Source: a bacterium (lineage in GTDB: Bacteria > Bacteroidota > Bacteroidia > B-17B0 > Aurantibacillaceae). Taken from it: DNA of 39,313 bases. The notes under the pieces were generated by a model that ran no database searches, had not been told where the DNA came from, and saw nothing but the letters and a program-made list of their open reading frames with translations. The stretch covers positions 1-39,313 of the forward strand of contig JAQSCW010000023.1 of the NCBI GenBank assembly GCA_029945625.1. The letters run 5' to 3'. Below are positions 33,139 to 39,313 of this stretch, one piece after another. Made by a program: the position numbers and the translations under genes. How positions within the stretch are numbered: the stretch's first letter is position 1; each line of letters begins with the position of its first letter.

Positions 33139-33837
33139 TTACCACACAGCAGGACCGTAAATTTTGCTGAGTTCGTGATTTGGTAACACTTCATAAAACA
33201 ACTGATCCAACAGAAAAATCAACGTAAACGCATAAGAAGGAGAACTTAAATGTACGTACGACCGCGTGCTGTTTTGAAGGGCAAAGCGGTAACAAAAATT
33301 GGCGCCTCCACCTAACCACTTTGTAATCTTATACTGAACCGAAATGCCCGGTTCGTAGAGAAACACAAAACTTTTGGGGGCATGGTGCCCCATCGAATAG
33401 CCGACTTCTGAGTTGAACCAGGAGGCTCCGGTACCCGTTTGAATAGGCACGCTTAGTTGCCAGTGTTTGGTTTTGTGAAACACAAAATCAGCATAAAAAC
33501 ACAAGTAGAGCAGTTTGTAATATTCTGTAACCGCCTCGTTAGCGTCGTTCACAAAATTACGCGCCACCGGCTCATAGCCCAACCAGTTTAAGCCATGCGT
33601 GTAGTCTGTCTTTAACCAGTCTACTCCGGCACCAAGTTTGAGCTTTCTTTTGAACACCAAGCCCACGCGCACTCCCGAAACTTTTGTTAATTGATGATCA
33701 ATAAAACTTACTTTTGATTCAAGCCGCGCATCGATACTGTATTTGTTTTGCATAAAATAGCTTAACGAATCTAGTAACTGCGATTTTACCCCTAAGCCGT
33801 AAACCAACAAACAAGCTATGTACCAAAATTTTTTCAA
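33139..33837 (-). CDS. Predicted outer-membrane beta-barrel protein (232 aa), TTG start
   Basis: Signal peptide MKKFWYIACLLVYGLGVKSQ, followed by alternating hydrophobic/aromatic strands typical of a small outer-membrane barrel (VRVGLVFKRKLKLGAGVDWL, LLYLCFYADFVFH, WLGGGANFCYRFAL, YAFTLIFLLDQLF). The start codon must be TTG (33835-33837): the in-frame stop lies five codons upstream and no ATG or GTG fits. Function unknown; similar small barrels in Bacteroidota are annotated only as hypothetical or outer-membrane protein. It is divergent from recG, with 90 bp between the starts. Confidence 0.75.
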   Translation of the reverse strand: MKKFWYIACLLVYGLGVKSQLLDSLSYFMQNKYSIDARLESKVSFIDHQLTKVSGVRVGLVFKRKLKLGAGVDWLKTDYTHGLNWLGYEPVARNFVNDANEAVTEYYKLLYLCFYADFVFHKTKHWQLSVPIQTGTGASWFNSEVGYSMGHHAPKSFVFLYEPGISVQYKITKWLGGGANFCYRFALQNSTRSYVHLSSPSYAFTLIFLLDQLFYEVLPNHELSKIYGPAVW

Positions 33838-33927
33838 ACTAAACCAAATTTACATTTATAAACATTCTGATCTTTTTTCTCTTTCTCAATTGTTTCAACA
33901 ATCAACATGTAGTAATTTTAAGACCCA

Positions 33928-36024
33928 ATGCTAGACCGGCCCATTGAATATTTAAAAGGGATTGGCCCTCAACGCGCCGAAGTACTTAAAAAAGAACTTG
34001 GCATCTTTTTTTTTGGCGACCTGCTTACCCATTACCCCTTCAGGTATGTTGACCGCACCAAATTTCATGCCATTCGCGAAATTTCGGAAGAACTGCCACA
34101 TGTACAATTACGGGGTGTGATTGAACGACTCGAACTGGTAGGCACTAAAAACGCAAAACGTTTGATAGTTCTTTTTAAAGATAATACTGGCATGGTGGAG
34201 CTGGTATGGTTCAAAGGGTACAACTGGATGGCCCAGCAATTAAAAATGGGAACCGACTACATTGTGTTTGGAAAAGCCACTCTTTTTAATGGACGGTACA
34301 ACATTGCTCATCCCGAAATAACTGCCGCAACACCCGAAGTGATTAGCCAGCAGTCTGCTTTGCAGTCGGTGTACAATTCCACGGAGAAGATGAAATTGCG
34401 CGGCCTCGATAGTGAGGGAATCCGCAAAGCACAACGCCATTTATTGTCTCAATTGCACGCTCAAAACATTCCCGAAACGCAGAGTAACGCGGTGATGGAA
34501 GAGCAGCAACTCATGTCTCGTTTTACTGCCTTTCAAAAAATTCACTTTCCTGAAACACCCGATGAACTCAGGAGAGCAGAGGTTCGTTTAAAATTTGATG
34601 AGCTGTTTTATATTCAGTTAAGATTGTTAAAACTGAATAAAACAAGAGCACATACGGTGCAGGGTTTTGTGTTTTCAAAAGTAGGGGATCACTTCAACGA
34701 TTTTTTTAAACGGTATTTGCCTTTTGAACTTACAGGCGCGCAAAAACGCGTGCTGAAAGAAATTCGGTTAGATGCGGGGAGTGGCCGGCAAATGAACCGC
34801 TTACTGCAGGGAGATGTTGGCAGCGGCAAAACATTAGTGGCATTAATGAGTATGTTGCTGGCACTTGACAATGGTTTTCAGGCTTGCCTCATGGCTCCCA
34901 CCGAAATTCTGGCTCAACAGCATTTTGCTACATTTAGCGAATTGTTGGGTAAACTGCCGCTGAAAATGGCATTGCTCACCGGCTCCAGTAAATCCAAAGC
35001 CCGAAAACAAATTCATACCGAATTAATGAGTGGGGAGATCAACATTCTCATTGGCACACATGCGCTGATAGAAGACATCGTTCAATTCAAGAATTTGGGT
35101 TTAGTAGTCATTGACGAACAGCATCGCTTTGGGGTGGCGCAGCGAGCAAAACTCCGCGATAAAAATTCCTGTCCCCCGCACACGCTCATCATGACCGCAA
35201 CTCCTATTCCACGCACCCTTGCCATGACACTATACGGGGACCTTGATACAAGCGTCATTGATGAACTTCCGCCCGGCCGCAAGGCCATTAAGACCGAACA
35301 TTTTAAAGAAAGTCAGCGGCTCAGAGTCTACGGTTTTATGAAGGAGCAAATTGAAAGGGGAAGGCAAATCTACGTGGTATACCCTTTGATTGAAGAAAGT
35401 GAAAAGATGGACTACCAAAATCTGCAACAAGGCTACGATCATTTGTTGACGGAATTTCCGCAGCCACGCTACCAAATTAGCATTGTTCACGGAAGACTGA
35501 CTAACGAACAAAAAGAGGCGGAAATGCAACGCTTCATTAAAGGAGAAACCCAGATAATGGTTGCTACGACTGTGATTGAAGTAGGGGTGAATATTCCCAA
35601 TGCCAGCGTGATGGTGATTGAAAGCGCCGAGCGCTTTGGACTCTCACAATTGCACCAGCTCAGAGGTAGGGTGGGCAGGGGTGCTGAACAAAGTTACTGC
35701 GTGCTCATGACCGGCTATAAATTAGGACCCGACAGTCGTTTACGTATGGATACCATGGTGCGCACCAACGATGGTTTCGAGATAAGTGAAGTGGATCTAA
35801 AGCTCAGGGGTCCAGGCGATATTGAGGGTACACAGCAGAGTGGTATTATGGATCTGAAACTCGCCAACCTGGCACAAGATGGAAAGATTCTTCAAATAGC
35901 CAGACAAGTGGCGCAGGGTGTTTTGGACGAAGACATGAATCTGGAACTCGAAAAGAACCGGGTATACAAGATCGAGTTAGAACGGCAACTTCACAACCGA
36001 CAAAACTGGAGCAAGATTGGATAA
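33928..36024 (+). CDS. recG: ATP-dependent DNA helicase RecG
   Basis: Branch-migration helicase that reverses stalled forks and processes Holliday junctions. The 698-aa product has the N-terminal wedge (OB-fold) domain, starting LDRPIEYLKGIGPQRAEVLK, then helicase motif I GDVGSGKT (about 295-302), motif Ia APTEILAQQH, motif II DEQH (about 396-399), motif III TATPIPRTLA, motif V TTVIEVGVNIPNA and motif VI HQLRGRVGRG. The closing TRG region (DGFEISEVDLKLRGPGDIEG) is the family signature for fork movement. All motifs are intact and the length is normal. The start is the ATG at 33928. It is followed by an 840-bp non-coding region. Confidence 0.98.
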   Translation: MLDRPIEYLKGIGPQRAEVLKKELGIFFFGDLLTHYPFRYVDRTKFHAIREISEELPHVQLRGVIERLELVGTKNAKRLIVLFKDNTGMVELVWFKGYNWMAQQLKMGTDYIVFGKATLFNGRYNIAHPEITAATPEVISQQSALQSVYNSTEKMKLRGLDSEGIRKAQRHLLSQLHAQNIPETQSNAVMEEQQLMSRFTAFQKIHFPETPDELRRAEVRLKFDELFYIQLRLLKLNKTRAHTVQGFVFSKVGDHFNDFFKRYLPFELTGAQKRVLKEIRLDAGSGRQMNRLLQGDVGSGKTLVALMSMLLALDNGFQACLMAPTEILAQQHFATFSELLGKLPLKMALLTGSSKSKARKQIHTELMSGEINILIGTHALIEDIVQFKNLGLVVIDEQHRFGVAQRAKLRDKNSCPPHTLIMTATPIPRTLAMTLYGDLDTSVIDELPPGRKAIKTEHFKESQRLRVYGFMKEQIERGRQIYVVYPLIEESEKMDYQNLQQGYDHLLTEFPQPRYQISIVHGRLTNEQKEAEMQRFIKGETQIMVATTVIEVGVNIPNASVMVIESAERFGLSQLHQLRGRVGRGAEQSYCVLMTGYKLGPDSRLRMDTMVRTNDGFEISEVDLKLRGPGDIEGTQQSGIMDLKLANLAQDGKILQIARQVAQGVLDEDMNLELEKNRVYKIELERQLHNRQNWSKIG

Positions 36025-36100
36025 ATCCTTGTGCTAAGCCCTTTCAAATACGACTTTATGGTATCTTTTAAAAATACCTAGGGACAGATACTTACGCCAT

Positions 36101-36173
36101 TCTTAACTTCTAACTTCTAACTTTTAATTCTTAATTCTTAATTCTTAATTCTTAATTCTTAATTCTTAATTCA
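36101..36173. repeat. Tandem 7-bp repeat TTAATTC, about 8 copies
   Basis: After a degenerate lead (CTTCTAA units, 36101-36125), TTAATTC or its phase TAATTCT repeats without interruption to about 36173. Short AT-rich tandem arrays of this kind change length by replication slippage. Confidence 0.85.
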
Positions 36174-36190
36174 TTTCCCCTCCGTCTGCC

Positions 36191-36297
36191 ATGCGTATGC
36201 TAAGCGTATGCTAAGCGTACTCTAAGCGTACTCTAAGCGTACTCTAAGCGTACACTAAGCGTACACTAAGCGTGCATAGTGCGTGCTTAGTGCGTAG
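36191..36297. repeat. Tandem 11-bp repeat TAAGCGTACTC, seven exact-length units plus degenerate ends
   Basis: Units start at 36201, 36212, 36223, 36234, 36245, 36256 and 36267. All keep the core AAGCGT; the last three bases drift (TGC, CTC, CTC, CTC, CAC, CAC, then GCAT). Degenerate units extend to 36191 and 36297. The 11-bp period is close to one helical turn, so the GCGTA cores lie on one DNA face. The period is not a multiple of three and no protein is encoded. Confidence 0.9.
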
Positions 36298-36298
36298 T

Positions 36299-36340
36299 TT
36301 TCTCGTGTAACATACGAGAAAGTGCGTAAAACGACGCACT
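36299..36340. other. Two adjacent perfect hairpins at the end of the 11-bp array
   Basis: TTCTCGTGT (36300-36308) pairs with ATACGAGAA (36312-36320), one G-T wobble and a 3-base loop; immediately after, AGTGCGT (36321-36327) pairs with ACGCACT (36334-36340). The AGTGCGT of the second stem repeats the last degenerate units of the array (AGTGCGT at 36278 and 36289), so it may have arisen from it. Confidence 0.8.
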
Positions 36341-36456
36341 ATGAATTCCTACCCCGACTTAAACCCTTTTAGCCTTTTGAGCCAAATCCGAGAAAAATCC
36401 CCCAAATTTAGCCCCAAATTATTTTTGATTTAACTTTCGTGGATGCGAGAAATTAC

Positions 36457-36519
36457 TATATTTGCTAGGATAAAAATGGGTCTTCGTCGAAAATTAACCT
36501 TTTTTTAGTTAATTTTTTT
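36457..36519 (+). promoter_or_regulatory. Promoter box, 10-codon micro-ORF and terminator-like hairpin
   Basis: TATATTTG (36457-36464) is a perfect -7 box, without a well-placed TTG. An ATG at 36476 opens MGLRRKLTFF and stops at 36506-36508. AAAATTAAC (36490-36498) pairs with GTTAATTTT (36508-36516), followed by T-residues; the stem begins within the micro-ORF and includes its stop codon. The layout fits a tiny transcript or an attenuator, about 350 bp ahead of the giant fibre gene. The rest of 36520-36867 has no gene that I can support apart from the folded segment at 36692-36765. Confidence 0.4.
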
Positions 36520-36691
36520 AACAGCTTCTTGTTATCAAGCGCTGCTAAATGAGCTCCGGCTCCAACAAAACGCCTGTTTTACTCGAATGTTGAACATAAC
36601 GTAGTCTATGGCATATATCTATTTAGTAGTACTTCTTTTAGTAGCATTTGGTGCACGCATCAAGCCGTTTCCACTCCGGAAACCCTGTTTT

Positions 36692-36765
36692 TCGAATCAA
36701 CTGAATTCGATAAACATAGTTGGACACTACTCTGACACACGTTTGCTTGAACGTGTGGAACTATG
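36692..36765. other. Nested inverted repeats in the leader of the fibre gene
   Basis: TCGAAT and ATTCGA form a stem at about 36692-36710. Next, CATAGTT (36715-36721) pairs with AACTATG (36759-36765), enclosing a perfect 8-bp hairpin CACACGTT (36736-36743) / AACGTGTG (36750-36757). Three stems within 75 bp, about 100 bp before the start codon, suggest a folded leader RNA or protein-binding dyads. Confidence 0.5.
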
Positions 36766-36867
36766 TCTTACAACAAAAAAGGTAATTCACAAGTTCATCC
36801 ATTGTACCCCAAAAAATAGATACTTACAAACATCTTAAATTAGAATTTGCATCAAAAAAATCCTATC

Positions 36868-39313
36868 ATGAAAAGAATCCTGATTATCACTCTCCAACTG
36901 CTGACTTTGGGCGTATTCGCTCAAGCTCCCCAATTGATCAACTACCAAGGTGTTGCCCGAAATGCCTCAGGCGTTCCCATAAGTAACAGAACGCTCGGAA
37001 TAAAGTTCGAGATCTTTCAGGGAAGCAGTGTTACTGCTGTATTTACCGAAACCAATGTGGTGGTGACCAATAATTTGGGGTTGTTTACCACGCAAATTGG
37101 TAAAGTTAACACAGCCGGTATTGGAAATATAGATTTTGGTGCAGGGGCGTTATCTTTGAAAATAGGGGTGGATAGCACTGGTGGATCAAATTTTGTGAAC
37201 ATGGGCACCCAAAGTTTGGTAAGTGTGCCATTTTCAATGTATGCCGCTTCGGTTCCGGCTTCCTATACCAATAATATTTTAACTATTGGAAAAAGCACCT
37301 TTACCTTAAACACCGGCAATCAGGCTATTTACACATCGAGTACCGGTATTTCTATTATTTCAAGTTCGATCATTACAAATACGTTGCCCGATCAAACGGT
37401 GACCATTGTTCCCGGAAATTCGAATGTGAATGTCACAGGTACATACCCTAATTTCACTATCGCTGCAACGCCAACCCTGGGAATTACCGGAAACAGTTTG
37501 ACAATTAGTGGTGGCAATACTGTTGCACTTCCTGCTTCCTCCAACGCAAGTTTGGTAGGATCGGGTGCGGCCAATGTGACCACTTTAAGTTCTAATTCAT
37601 TCAGTGTGAATGTACCTCCCACCAATATCGCGTCAGCTGGCGCTGCAACGGTATCGGGTACTTATCCTAACTATACTGTGAGTGCACCGGCAGCCACACC
37701 AAACACAACTTTAACGGGAGCCGGTTCGGCAACAGTATCGGGAACTTTCCCGAACTATACCGTGAATACCCCTGCTGCTACACCAAGTACAAACTTGTCG
37801 GGAACCGGTGCTGCCACTGTAACCGGAACTTTCCCGAACTATACGGTGAGTGCCCCCGCAGCAACACCTTCAACAAATCTGCAATCCGGAGGTTCTGCCA
37901 CTGTAACCGGAACTTTCCCGAACTATACGGTGAGTGCCCCCGCAGCAACACCTTCAACAAATCTGCAATCCGGAGGTTCTGCCACAGTGACCGGAACGTT
38001 TCCGAATTACACAGTGAGTGCCCCTGCAGCAACACCTTCAACAAATCTGCAATCCGGAGGTTCTGTCACAGTTACCGGAACGTTTCCGAATTACACAGTG
38101 AGCGCGCCTGCAGCAACACCTTCAACAAATCTGCAATCCGGAGGTTCTGCGACAGTGACGGGAACTTTTCCAACTTACACAGTGAGCGCGCCTGCAGCCA
38201 CAGCATCCACAAATCTACAAGCGGGTGGTTCTGCCACGGTGTCGGGAGCATTTCCAAATTATACGGTGAGTGCGCCTGCGGCAACAGCATCTACAAATCT
38301 GCAAGCCGGTGGCTCTGCTTCTGTAACAGGAACGTTCCCGAATTATACAGTGAGTGCACCTGCAGCTACGCCAAGCACCGGACTTACTCAAAGTACGAAT
38401 GTGATCGTAAGCGGTGCTTTTCCTAATTACACCATTGCTTCTACACCAACCCTGTCATTAATAGGAAATAATTTGGGGATCAGTGGTGGTAATACACTCG
38501 CGATTCCTTCCAATACCATTGTGGCACTTACCACAACAATTCAGACAGGCGGAGCAGCAATACTTACCACGTTCGGAGCAAATGACTATAGTATCCACGT
38601 GCCTAATTCAACATTGACTTTAAATGGCGACAACCTTAGCGTAAATGGAGGGAATACCGTTACAATCGCGCCGACCTTAAGTGTTACCGGAAATGTTTTA
38701 AGTGTAGGACCGACTTCAAATACCGTGACCTTACCTAGCGGTCCCACGCTAGTAGGAGCAGGAGCTGCCACGGTTACTGGTGGTCCAAATTATACCGTAA
38801 ATGCACCCGCCGCTACTCCTAGCACAAACATTACAGGAGCCGGCTCTGCAACAGTAACAGGAACCTTTCCAAACTACACAGTGAGTGCCCCTGCGGCTGC
38901 AGCTCAAGTGGCTCAAACCATTACTCCACAAGGAGCAGTAACAGTAACAAATGGTGTAAACAGCTTCACCGTAAATGCACCGGCGCAAGTGGCTCAAACC
39001 ATTACCCCACAAGGTGCAGTAACAGTAACAACCGGAATAAATAGTTTTACAATTGGTTCTGCAGCAGCAGTTGCCCAAACATTAGTACCACAAGGTGCAG
39101 TAACAGTAACAAATGGTGTAAACAGCTTCACTGTAAGTGCACCTGCACAAGTGACTCAAACCATTACACCTCAGGGTGCAGTAACAGTAACTACCGGAAT
39201 AAATAGTTTTACCATTGGAGCACCTGCGGCAACTGCTCAAACAATCACGCCACAAGGCATTGTCACAGTGACTACCGGAGTAAATAGTTTCACCGTTGGG
39301 GCACCTGCACAAA
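36868..39313 (+). CDS. Giant repetitive fibre-like surface protein (partial, more than 815 aa)
   Basis: The frame starts at the ATG at 36868 and is open to the window edge, so the C-terminus is missing. Signal peptide MKRILIITLQLLTLGVFAQ. The conserved N-terminal domain (about 20-130: PQLINYQGVARNASGVPISN, IKFEIFQGS, NLGLFTTQIGK, SVPFSMYAASVP) is the one found at the start of Bacteroidota tail-fibre-like or 'cell wall anchor' proteins. After it come beta modules of the type L.ITGN.L.ISGGNTV.LP, then eight 28-residue repeats (GSATVTGTFPNYTVSAPA), a mixed section, and at least four 27-residue repeats (AQTITPQGAVTVTNGVNSFT). Such sequences suggest a long beta fibre on the surface; homologues often end in an intramolecular chaperone or a T9SS domain, unseen here. 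Confidence 0.88.
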   Translation, partial: MKRILIITLQLLTLGVFAQAPQLINYQGVARNASGVPISNRTLGIKFEIFQGSSVTAVFTETNVVVTNNLGLFTTQIGKVNTAGIGNIDFGAGALSLKIGVDSTGGSNFVNMGTQSLVSVPFSMYAASVPASYTNNILTIGKSTFTLNTGNQAIYTSSTGISIISSSIITNTLPDQTVTIVPGNSNVNVTGTYPNFTIAATPTLGITGNSLTISGGNTVALPASSNASLVGSGAANVTTLSSNSFSVNVPPTNIASAGAATVSGTYPNYTVSAPAATPNTTLTGAGSATVSGTFPNYTVNTPAATPSTNLSGTGAATVTGTFPNYTVSAPAATPSTNLQSGGSATVTGTFPNYTVSAPAATPSTNLQSGGSATVTGTFPNYTVSAPAATPSTNLQSGGSVTVTGTFPNYTVSAPAATPSTNLQSGGSATVTGTFPTYTVSAPAATASTNLQAGGSATVSGAFPNYTVSAPAATASTNLQAGGSASVTGTFPNYTVSAPAATPSTGLTQSTNVIVSGAFPNYTIASTPTLSLIGNNLGISGGNTLAIPSNTIVALTTTIQTGGAAILTTFGANDYSIHVPNSTLTLNGDNLSVNGGNTVTIAPTLSVTGNVLSVGPTSNTVTLPSGPTLVGAGAATVTGGPNYTVNAPAATPSTNITGAGSATVTGTFPNYTVSAPAAAAQVAQTITPQGAVTVTNGVNSFTVNAPAQVAQTITPQGAVTVTTGINSFTIGSAAAVAQTLVPQGAVTVTNGVNSFTVSAPAQVTQTITPQGAVTVTTGINSFTIGAPAATAQTITPQGIVTVTTGVNSFTVGAPAQ
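37693..38364 (+). repeat. Eight in-frame 84-bp tandem repeats
   Basis: Repeat starts lie at 37693, 37777, 37861, 37945, 38029, 38113, 38197 and 38281, each exactly 84 bp (28 codons) apart. Units from 37861 to 38112 are almost identical at the DNA level, which points to recent expansion. A further unit-like copy (GSATVTGTFPNYTVSAPA) reappears near 38840. Confidence 0.92.
38911..39313 (+). repeat. In-frame 81-bp tandem repeats, about five copies, cut by the window end
   Basis: Starts at 38911, 38992, 39073, 39154 and 39235, exactly 81 bp (27 codons) apart. Copies alternate between VTNGVNSFTV and VTTGINSFTI versions, so the true repeating block may be 162 bp. Confidence 0.9.

Noticed and set aside
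36191-36297. Possible CRISPR array
   Set aside because: Units are 11 bp with no spacers and no cas genes nearby; it is a plain tandem repeat.
36608-36838. 76-aa plus-strand frame with a hydrophobic N-terminus
   Set aside because: It overlaps the nested stems and has no recognisable domain, promoter or coding pattern; more likely leader DNA of the fibre gene.
37017-39312. Long minus-strand frames opposite the fibre gene
   Set aside because: They mirror the 84-bp and 81-bp repeats in a shadow frame, while the plus-strand frame has a signal peptide and a known N-terminal domain.

Overview
The window reads as the chromosome of a Bacteroidota bacterium (Flavobacteriia/Sphingobacteriia-like; genus not assignable by eye). 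Evidence: at least five secreted proteins end in a type A type IX secretion (T9SS) C-terminal domain with a YPNP motif; most readable promoters fit the Bacteroidota pattern TTG-N19..23-TAnnTTTR; atpD-atpC sit apart from the other ATP synthase genes; and there is a PorE-like TPR/propeller protein. Gene starts were moved inward to ATG wherever an upstream TTG made an implausible N-terminus.

Layout. (1) 1-4857: right part of an integrated element, all genes on the minus strand: tyrosine integrase, an unknown protein, an excisionase-like HTH protein, a replication-organizer-like protein, two unknowns and a small zinc-finger gene cut by what looks like an IS21-type terminus at the window edge. The right boundary is an orphan tRNA 3' end followed by that tRNA's terminator, so the reconstituted tRNA should lie left of the window. 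(2) 4.9-5.3 kb: a strongly folded 135-bp tandem duplication. (3) 5.3-20.9 kb: cell-surface region with an Omp28/thioredoxin-like T9SS cargo, a 1218-aa protein built from 68-aa modules, a glycine-rich plus Ig-like T9SS cargo, a DMT permease with a decayed second copy 3.5 kb upstream, a heptosyltransferase-like GT9 enzyme and a subtilase. (4) 21-36 kb: housekeeping and regulation: Ppx/GppA, an NtrC-like regulator without a DNA-binding domain, a PorE-like protein ending in SPOR, a leucine-rich-repeat protein coupled to ribF, atpD-atpC, another T9SS cargo, an orphan histidine kinase, two unknowns and recG. (5) 36-39.3 kb: an 840-bp non-coding stretch dense in tandem repeats and hairpins, then the start of a very large repetitive fibre-like protein gene that runs off the right edge.

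Functionally the window is dominated by envelope and surface display: T9SS cargo, an envelope lipoglycan-type glycosyltransferase, and a periplasmic/outer-membrane scaffold. The strongest candidates for something undescribed are the repeat/hairpin block ahead of the giant fibre gene (36.1-36.9 kb), the compact integrated element with three unrecognised proteins, the two-hairpin module at 17.1 kb, and the tandemly duplicated surface-protein/permease unit with its relic copy.
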